From assembly GCA_045536965.1 (NCBI GenBank), contig JAZSON010000028.1, positions 1 to 17,393 of the forward strand: a stretch of 17,393 nt of DNA, read 5' to 3'. Of this stretch, positions 12,572-17,393 are shown piece by piece. The stretch comes from UBA5448 sp045536965 (GTDB lineage Bacteria; Bacillota; Clostridia; Oscillospirales; SIG627). Under the pieces are notes generated by a model. The model made no database searches, had not been told where the DNA came from, and was given only the letters and a program-made list of their open reading frames with translations. The number at the start of each line of letters is the position of its first letter. Position 1 is the stretch's first letter. A program made the translations under genes and the position numbers.

Positions 12572-13957
12572 TCAGTCCTCCTTCTTAACGATCGTGTAAG
12601 TTGCGGTCTTGGAGGCGCGTTCCTCACGTTCGCGGAAGAATTTTTCGGCAACGGTGGGGAAGGCGATGTAGGACAAAACGTCTTCATCGGATTTTGCAAG
12701 AGAACCAAGCTCGGCTTTGGTCTTTTCAAAGACAGGCTCAAGGGTATCGGCAAAGCGGCCGGTCATGGGCTTCTCATCGCCGAGAACCATCTTGATAAGC
12801 TCGGGGCTGATCTCACCGGGGGCAATGCCGTATTCACCGCGGACGTATGCGCGGATCTCCTTGGAGATGTTGGCATAGCGTTTGCCTGCAAGTACGTTGG
12901 CAACTGCCTGCACGCCGACCATCTGGCTCATCGGAGTGACCAGCGGAGGATAGCCGAGATCCTTGCGGACGCGGGGATTTTCGGCAAGGACTTCGTCGAG
13001 TCTGTGCATAGCGTTCTGGGCTTTTAACTGTGCGATGAGGTTGGAAAGCATGCCGCCGGGAATCTGGTAAACCAGAGCATCGGTTTCGGTACCCATAACA
13101 AAGGCATCCATTTTACCGGAGGTGATGTATTCACTCTTTAAGGGCTTGAAGAAGTCGTTGATCTTCTTGACACAACCGTCGTCAAGGTTGGTATCGTAGC
13201 CGCACTGCTTGAGAGCGTACTGCATGCTCTGGGTAGCAGGCTGGGAGGTACCGCCCGAGAAAGCGGCAATCGCGGTATCGATGCAGTCGCAACCGGCTTC
13301 CACTGCCTTCATGTAGGTCATCGGGCCAAGACCCGTGGTAGAGTGGGTGTGGAGAGAGATCGGCACTTTGACGCGGCTCTTGAGCGCGGTGATAAGATCA
13401 AACGCCTCTTGAGGACCCATGATACCCGCCATATCCTTAATGCAGATGGACTGAACGCCCATTTTCTCAAGCTGAACACCCATTTCGGCATATTTTTCGA
13501 GGCTATGAATGGGGCTGGTGGTGTAGCAGATACAGCCTTGCGCGTGCTTACCCTGCTTCAACACTTCGTCAACAGCGACCTCGATGTTTCTGAAGTCGTT
13601 GAGAGCATCGAAAATACGGAAGATGTCCATACCGTTCTGAGCAGCGCGGGCAACGAACATTCTGACCACTTCATCGGGATAGTGATGATAGCCGAGAAGG
13701 TTTTGGCCGCGGAGGAGCATCTGCAGCTTGGTGTTTTTAACTTTTGCTTTGATTTTGCGCAATCTTTCCCAGGGATCTTCGCTCAAATAACGAAGACAGG
13801 AATCAAAGGTTGCGCCGCCCCAGCACTCGAGGGAGTAATAACCCGCCTGATCCATGGTTTCCAAAATATCTTCAAATTGATCAAACGACATTCTGGTAGC
13901 GATCAGAGACTGGTTTGCGTCACGCAGGACGGTTTCTGTGAAATTCACTTTCGTCAT
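12572..13957 (-). CDS. oadA: Oxaloacetate decarboxylase alpha subunit (carboxyltransferase domain only)
   Basis: Transfers the carboxyl group from oxaloacetate to biotin, giving pyruvate. The 461-residue DRE-TIM-barrel carboxyltransferase has metal and catalytic residues visible: Asp13 in LRDANQS, the carbamylated-Lys position Lys174 in CIKDMAG, and His203/His205 in LHTHSTTG. CWGGATFD (45-52) and RGQNLLGYHHYPD (83-95) are classic OadA/PycB motifs. It ends at residue 461 without a biotinyl domain, consistent with the separate carrier downstream. AAGGAG is seven bases before the ATG at 13957. First gene of the operon, with a promoter and structured leader. It could be annotated as pyruvate carboxylase subunit B, but the OadB and OadG partners indicate a decarboxylase pump. 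Confidence 0.92.
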   Translation of the reverse strand: MTKVNFTETVLRDANQSLIATRMSFDQFEDILETMDQAGYYSLECWGGATFDSCLRYLSEDPWERLRKIKAKVKNTKLQMLLRGQNLLGYHHYPDEVVRMFVARAAQNGMDIFRIFDALNDFRNIEVAVDEVLKQGKHAQGCICYTTSPIHSLEKYAEMGVQLEKMGVQSICIKDMAGIMGPQEAFDLITALKSRVKVPISLHTHSTTGLGPMTYMKAVEAGCDCIDTAIAAFSGGTSQPATQSMQYALKQCGYDTNLDDGCVKKINDFFKPLKSEYITSGKMDAFVMGTETDALVYQIPGGMLSNLIAQLKAQNAMHRLDEVLAENPRVRKDLGYPPLVTPMSQMVGVQAVANVLAGKRYANISKEIRAYVRGEYGIAPGEISPELIKMVLGDEKPMTGRFADTLEPVFEKTKAELGSLAKSDEDVLSYIAFPTVAEKFFREREERASKTATYTIVKKED

Positions 13958-14015
13958 ACTGTGTCTCCTTAAATGAAATTTATTTAGTTTCTTTTACCTT
14001 TTACGGCAAATTTTG

Positions 14016-14052
14016 ACACGGTATTTGTCGCACAACCCCACAAACACCGCAT
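14016..14052 (-). promoter_or_regulatory. Stable hairpin in the 5' leader of the oad mRNA
   Basis: In the leftward RNA 14052..14040 pairs with 14028..14016 over 13 bp, three of them G-U, around an 11-base loop. The plus strand would have mismatches at the wobble positions, so selection seems to act on the oad transcript. No U-run follows, so it is not a simple terminator. It begins within about 10-15 bases of the predicted start site and ends about 58 bases before the ATG. Confidence 0.5.
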
Positions 14053-14066
14053 TTTATCATATTGTT

Positions 14067-14095
14067 ATTATACCCCTTGGTTTTCAAAATTGCAA
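14067..14095 (-). promoter_or_regulatory. oad operon promoter
   Basis: On the minus strand TATAAT (14072..14067) is a perfect -10. TTGCAA (14095..14090) is a 4/6 -35 match with exactly 17 bases between them. The leader to the oadA ATG is about 105 bases and contains the hairpin at 14016-14052. Confidence 0.65.
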
Positions 14096-14206
14096 GTCTT
14101 TTTCATAAAAATATGTATCTTTTTCAAACAAATTCACATTTTCCGCCAAATGCCCGATTTCGTCCCTCTCCCCTCTTCCCCGCTATGCAAATGCACAAAT
14201 AACGTA

Positions 14207-14235
14207 TTGCAAAACATTGCCATCCGTGATATACT
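14207..14235 (+). promoter_or_regulatory. Promoter of the ceramidase-like/TIM-barrel operon
   Basis: TTGCAA (14207-14212) is the -35, and TATACT (14230-14235), preceded by TGA, is an extended -10; the spacing is 17. The -35 hexamer is identical to that of the divergent oad promoter. Downstream, a short GCGG/CCGC stem (14242-14255) lies in the leader, and AAGGAG precedes the ATG at 14287. Confidence 0.65.
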
Positions 14236-14286
14236 CAATTTGCGGAAAACACCGCCTAATCTTTGTAAAATCAAGGAGACACTAAC

Positions 14287-15597
14287 ATGTTAAAATGCGG
14301 TATCAAGGAACTTGACATCACCCCCTCTCTCGGTATGGATATGCCCGGACACTTTGCCCGCCGCAAATCGGAAGGTATATTCGAAAATCTTTTTGCCACC
14401 GCCGTTTATTTTGAAAATGAAAACGAAAAAGTCATTTTGGTTTCCTGCGACACCATCTTTTTGCCCACCGATCTTTGTACATCGGTAAAAATCGCCATCG
14501 CGGATCTTTTGGAAACCAAACCGCAAAACATCCTTCTTTGCGCCACCCACACCCACACGGGCGGTCCGGTGCACACCTGGGGCGACATCGTAAAAGAAGA
14601 TGAATTCTATCTCCGCTTTTTGGCATCCCGCATCGTCGATGCGGCAGTCCTCGCGCAAAAGGATGCCGTTGATGTCACCATCGGCTTTAATATCGGCAAG
14701 GATTATGAGCTTGCCCACTACCGCGATTTCATCGGCCCCGACGGCACCTTTTCCACGGGTAAGGCGCTCGGCTCGGACAAAAAGGCCTTTGGCGACATTG
14801 ACCCCGACGTTTCGGTTCTCCGCATCAACAATAAAGAGGACAACTCGGTTTACGGCATGATCGTCAACTACACCTGCCACTGCGACTGTGTCCGCGCCGC
14901 CACCTCCTATTCCGCCGACTATCCGGGCATTATGCGCGATACCCTTTGCAAGGTTTACGGCGAAAAATTCCACCCCGTCTTTATCAACGGCTTCTGCGGT
15001 AACATCAACCACGTTATGTACGAAACCTTCACCTACCGCCGCTTCCCCGAATACTACAAGATCATGGGCAAACGCCTTGCGGGCGAAGCCATGCGCACCT
15101 TTGAAAACACCTACGAATTCACCGACGAGGTTATCCTCGGCGGTATGCAGGAAAGCGTATCCCTTTGCACCCGTCTGCCCCGCGAAGATGAACTGGAATT
15201 TGCCGCCGAATGTGAAGAAAAGGTCAGAAACGGCGAAGAGCTTTCCATTATGAACGATTTTTACATGAACGAATACCGCCGCATCCAAAAAGAAGGCATC
15301 GACGTCAAAGAGCTCCCCGTCCAAGCCATTCGTATCGGCGATCTGACTGTCTACGGTATGCCGGGTGAAATCTACGTTGAATTCGGCTTTATGCTCAAGG
15401 AAAAATCCCCCTCCAAGCACACCATCTGCGCCAACCTTTCAAACGGAAACTTCGGCTATATTCCCATCATTGAGCTGTTCCGGCCGGGCATTTACGAAGC
15501 GCGGGTCTGCGCATCCAGCTTCATGTGCTGTGATGCAGGCTACTTAATGACCGATAAAGCGCTTGAACTGGGTGAAAAACTCAAGTATCTTTCATAA
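14287..15597 (+). CDS. Neutral/alkaline non-lysosomal ceramidase-family protein
   Basis: 436 residues resembling the N-terminal catalytic domain of neutral ceramidase (PF04734-like), a zinc amidohydrolase. Visible signatures are CGIKELDITPSLG at the start, LCATHTHTGGP (84-94, HxH zinc ligands), NYTCHCD (194-200, His198), SADYPG (209-214), NGFCGNIN (234-241), MPGEIYVEFG (358-367, likely zinc-ligand Glu361) and GIYEAR (401-406). In characterised ceramidases the GD-x-SPN loop supplies a Ser nucleophile; here the loop reads GNINHV, without Ser. True ceramide hydrolysis is therefore doubtful. There is no signal peptide and the C-terminal immunoglobulin-like domain is missing, again unlike secreted ceramidases. 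AAGGAG is eight bases from the ATG. It is followed after 11 bases by the TIM-barrel gene, so the two are likely co-expressed. Confidence 0.8.
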   Translation: MLKCGIKELDITPSLGMDMPGHFARRKSEGIFENLFATAVYFENENEKVILVSCDTIFLPTDLCTSVKIAIADLLETKPQNILLCATHTHTGGPVHTWGDIVKEDEFYLRFLASRIVDAAVLAQKDAVDVTIGFNIGKDYELAHYRDFIGPDGTFSTGKALGSDKKAFGDIDPDVSVLRINNKEDNSVYGMIVNYTCHCDCVRAATSYSADYPGIMRDTLCKVYGEKFHPVFINGFCGNINHVMYETFTYRRFPEYYKIMGKRLAGEAMRTFENTYEFTDEVILGGMQESVSLCTRLPREDELEFAAECEEKVRNGEELSIMNDFYMNEYRRIQKEGIDVKELPVQAIRIGDLTVYGMPGEIYVEFGFMLKEKSPSKHTICANLSNGNFGYIPIIELFRPGIYEARVCASSFMCCDAGYLMTDKALELGEKLKYLS

Positions 15598-15608
15598 GGA
15601 GAAAAACC

Positions 15609-17057
15609 ATGAACCAACCTAAATACCGCGTGCTTTGGACTTGGGATTTTGCAACCTGCTGGGATCACTCCTATTTTGGCAGAGAAAGAGGCTGCTCGGG
15701 TAAATCCAGCCGCCGCGAAGCATTTTTAGAGGACTACAAACGACTTGTTGACTATTCCGCTGCGCACCATTTCAACGGTGTGGTCATCTGGGGCGCCGTG
15801 AGATCGCACCACAACGGCGAAAACCAACTCAAAGAGCTGGTCAAATACGGCCGTGAAAAAGGCGTTCGCATCCTCCCGGGTGTCTCCACCTTCGGTTACG
15901 GCGGCGTTTGCTACGACCCGAGAAAGAAATTCAACGGTGTCATTGACCTCGCCTACCCCGATCACCCCTATTCCCTCCAATCGTGGCTCAGAAAGCACCC
16001 CGAATACGCCGCCATCGACAAAAACGGCAAACCCTACGAATACGGACCTCTCAACGTCATCGCCTGCCCCTCGAGAAAGGAAAACATCGAGTGGTTTGCC
16101 GAAGCCCTTTCCTGGCTGTATGAAGAATTCGATGTCGACGGCATCCAATCCGAGGTCGGTGACTATGGTGTTTGCTACTGCCCCCTCTGCACCGCCCGCC
16201 GCGGCAAAGCCGAAAAGGAAGAATCCTTCTCGGTCGACGATATGCTCAACGCTTACAACACCTCCATCGCCGTTTCCAAAAAACACAAAAAGGACGCATG
16301 GGTCATCTGCGAGACCTATTCAAGCCTCGGCACCGATGACGGTCTCCCCGGCACCCAGCCTTCCATGAAGCAGATTCACCGCGAGGAGCTTACAAAGCTG
16401 CCCGACGATGCCATACTCCAATGGATGATGGACAGAACCGTCGGCTTTGCCACCCAAAAGATGCCCGCGGGCACCTTCGTCCCTAAGAAAAACAACATTC
16501 TGCGTATCCACGCGGGCTGTCAGTGGAGCCAAAACAACCCCGCCGACTGGGGCGTTACCCCCATCTTCGATCTCTGCCGCATTGCAAAGAATCACAATAT
16601 CAACGGCGTGAGCATCTTCGGCGAGGAATCCCCCTTCAACCCGCCCAACGAAGCCAACTACCTTGCCTTTGAAGAGGCATGCGGCTTCGGCAACGAAAAC
16701 CCCAACCTCGATGAAGAGATCTTTTATTCCAAAACCCTCGATCCCCTTTACGGCGGCAACGGTCTTGCCAAGCACTTTCGGGAGATCTACATTGAAGCCA
16801 GCATGCTGAAATTGGGTCAAAAGCTGGAGGTGCGCTACAATTCCCGTCAACCCCTTGAAAATCTGACGAGAAACAAGGATTTTCGCAAAATCGCCCTCAA
16901 CATGAGCCACGACGACAAGCTCGCCGCGCTCACCAAATATTACGAGGAGGCGCGTTCCATCTCCCACACCCTGTCGGGAGAGGTCTGTGGCCGCTGGAGC
17001 TGGCTGGAAAACGCCATTTGGCAAATGCGCTACGTCGAGGACACCAAGATACTCTGA
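15609..17057 (+). CDS. TIM-barrel glycoside-hydrolase-like protein of unknown specificity
   Basis: 482 residues with no close family I can name with confidence. It looks like a retaining-hydrolase TIM barrel: FNGVVIWGAV (55-64), GVRILPGVSTFGYG (85-98), HPEYAAIDKNGKPY (130-143), then DVDGIQSEVGDYGVCYCPLC (175-194), and NGVSIFGEESPFNP (332-345). Glu182 and Glu339 or Glu340 sit at apparent strand ends and are candidate catalytic acids (inference). The C-x-C-x2-C at 189-194 recalls the Cys clusters of DUF4838/GH20-like and other uncharacterised GH-like families, and may bind metal or shape the active site. The ~100 C-terminal residues are helical. No signal peptide. AAGGAG precedes the ATG closely, 11 bases after the ceramidase-like stop. 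A strong terminator follows. Confidence 0.65.
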   Translation: MNQPKYRVLWTWDFATCWDHSYFGRERGCSGKSSRREAFLEDYKRLVDYSAAHHFNGVVIWGAVRSHHNGENQLKELVKYGREKGVRILPGVSTFGYGGVCYDPRKKFNGVIDLAYPDHPYSLQSWLRKHPEYAAIDKNGKPYEYGPLNVIACPSRKENIEWFAEALSWLYEEFDVDGIQSEVGDYGVCYCPLCTARRGKAEKEESFSVDDMLNAYNTSIAVSKKHKKDAWVICETYSSLGTDDGLPGTQPSMKQIHREELTKLPDDAILQWMMDRTVGFATQKMPAGTFVPKKNNILRIHAGCQWSQNNPADWGVTPIFDLCRIAKNHNINGVSIFGEESPFNPPNEANYLAFEEACGFGNENPNLDEEIFYSKTLDPLYGGNGLAKHFREIYIEASMLKLGQKLEVRYNSRQPLENLTRNKDFRKIALNMSHDDKLAALTKYYEEARSISHTLSGEVCGRWSWLENAIWQMRYVEDTKIL

Positions 17058-17065
17058 CAATTAAA

Positions 17066-17108
17066 AAAACACACGCGGGCATCCTTTTCGGATACCCGCG
17101 TGTGTTTT
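17066..17108. terminator. Strong bidirectional terminator between convergent genes
   Basis: AAAACACACGCGGG (17066-17079) pairs with CCCGCGTGTGTTTT (17095-17108). After one mismatch, ATCC pairs with GGAT around a five-base loop. A-runs and T-runs at both ends allow use by the rightward operon and the leftward gene at 17136. Confidence 0.85.
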
Positions 17109-17135
17109 CATTTACATCTTTGGAAATATAGCGCC

Positions 17136-17393
17136 TTATAACGTATCGGTATCTGATCTCACGCCGACGTCAACAAGTCGGTCATTCTCATCAAAACCAA
17201 AGAATACGTCCACATCCGTTTCGAAGAGATATCGGTAGGAGGTCGATGCCCAGATACGCGTTACGCCTACTATCGTGCCTGCATCCCGCTCCTCTTTTGT
17301 CAGCGTATAGTCGTAATAAGAATCGTAGCCGCCATCTCTTTCCTCAACATCCAATTCGGGATATTCGGCAAGCCAAGCGCGCACCGTTTCCTT
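17136..17393 (-). CDS. 3' part of a leftward hypothetical protein, open at the window edge
   Basis: 86 codons are visible, ending in TAA at 17138..17136. The frame stays open to the edge, with Lys-Glu-Thr before the first possible GTG at 17384, so the true start is probably outside the window. No ribosome binding site precedes that GTG. The sequence is acidic and rich in Asp, Tyr and Val (DGGYDSYYDYTLTKEERD, then VDVFFGFDENDRLVDVGV), suggesting the C-terminal beta-rich domain of a small secreted or lipoprotein-like protein. No family was recognised. Confidence 0.6.
   Translation of the reverse strand, partial: KETVRAWLAEYPELDVEERDGGYDSYYDYTLTKEERDAGTIVGVTRIWASTSYRYLFETDVDVFFGFDENDRLVDVGVRSDTDTL

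Noticed and set aside
11632..13957. The oadA/biotin-carrier pair as pyruvate carboxylase or acetyl-CoA carboxylase
   Set aside because: No biotin carboxylase subunit is present, while oadB and an oadG-like gene are, which fits a sodium-pumping decarboxylase.
14290..15420. 376-codon leftward open frame opposite the ceramidase-like gene
   Set aside because: Antisense shadow caused by GC-rich codon usage; the opposite frame carries the conserved zinc motifs and a good promoter and ribosome binding site.

Overview
The window looks like a chromosomal piece of an anaerobic, probably gut-associated, uncultured Clostridia (Firmicutes) genome; an Oscillospirales-like origin is a guess. Support: strong AGGAGG-type ribosome binding sites before nearly every gene, short intergenic gaps, many intrinsic terminators, a biotin-dependent sodium-pumping decarboxylase, and a DUF559 gene bracketed by GC-rich palindromic repeats of a kind I recall from Clostridia. 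No rRNA, tRNA or CRISPR array was seen.

Layout. (1) 1-620: the first three codons of a leftward gene whose ribosome binding site lies in a long hairpin, a bidirectional terminator, and a small rightward membrane protein. (2) 656-1377: two copies of a palindromic repeat element. The first carries a DUF559 endonuclease-like gene; the second has the same arms with only about 21 bases between them. (3) 1431-7066, leftward: araC-type regulator, then uxaB-uxaA-eda-kdgK, ended by a GAAA-capped terminator. This is the lower hexuronate pathway: tagaturonate to altronate to KDG to KDPG to pyruvate plus glyceraldehyde-3-phosphate. The uronate isomerase (uxaC) is not in the window. (4) 7226-10089, rightward and divergent from araC: a glucosamine-6-phosphate-deaminase-like protein, an alpha/beta hydrolase and a CapA-like metallophosphatase. 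(5) 10119-10446: convergent intergenic region with two terminators around a G-run tract. (6) 10447-13957, leftward: oadA-oadG-biotin carrier-oadB, a complete sodium-translocating decarboxylase operon with a structured 5' leader. (7) 14287-17057, rightward and divergent from oadA: a neutral-ceramidase-family protein and a TIM-barrel, glycoside-hydrolase-like protein of unknown substrate. (8) 17136 to the edge: the 3' part of a leftward hypothetical gene.

How the genes fit together: the uxa operon turns hexuronates into pyruvate, and the Oad complex would couple decarboxylation, probably of oxaloacetate, to sodium export. The two rightward operons hold hydrolases with no visible export signal and may process intracellular glycan, glycolipid or amino-sugar fragments; that is inference. 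The least explained parts are the paired repeat elements, the nagB-like/hydrolase/CapA operon and the ceramidase-like/TIM-barrel pair.
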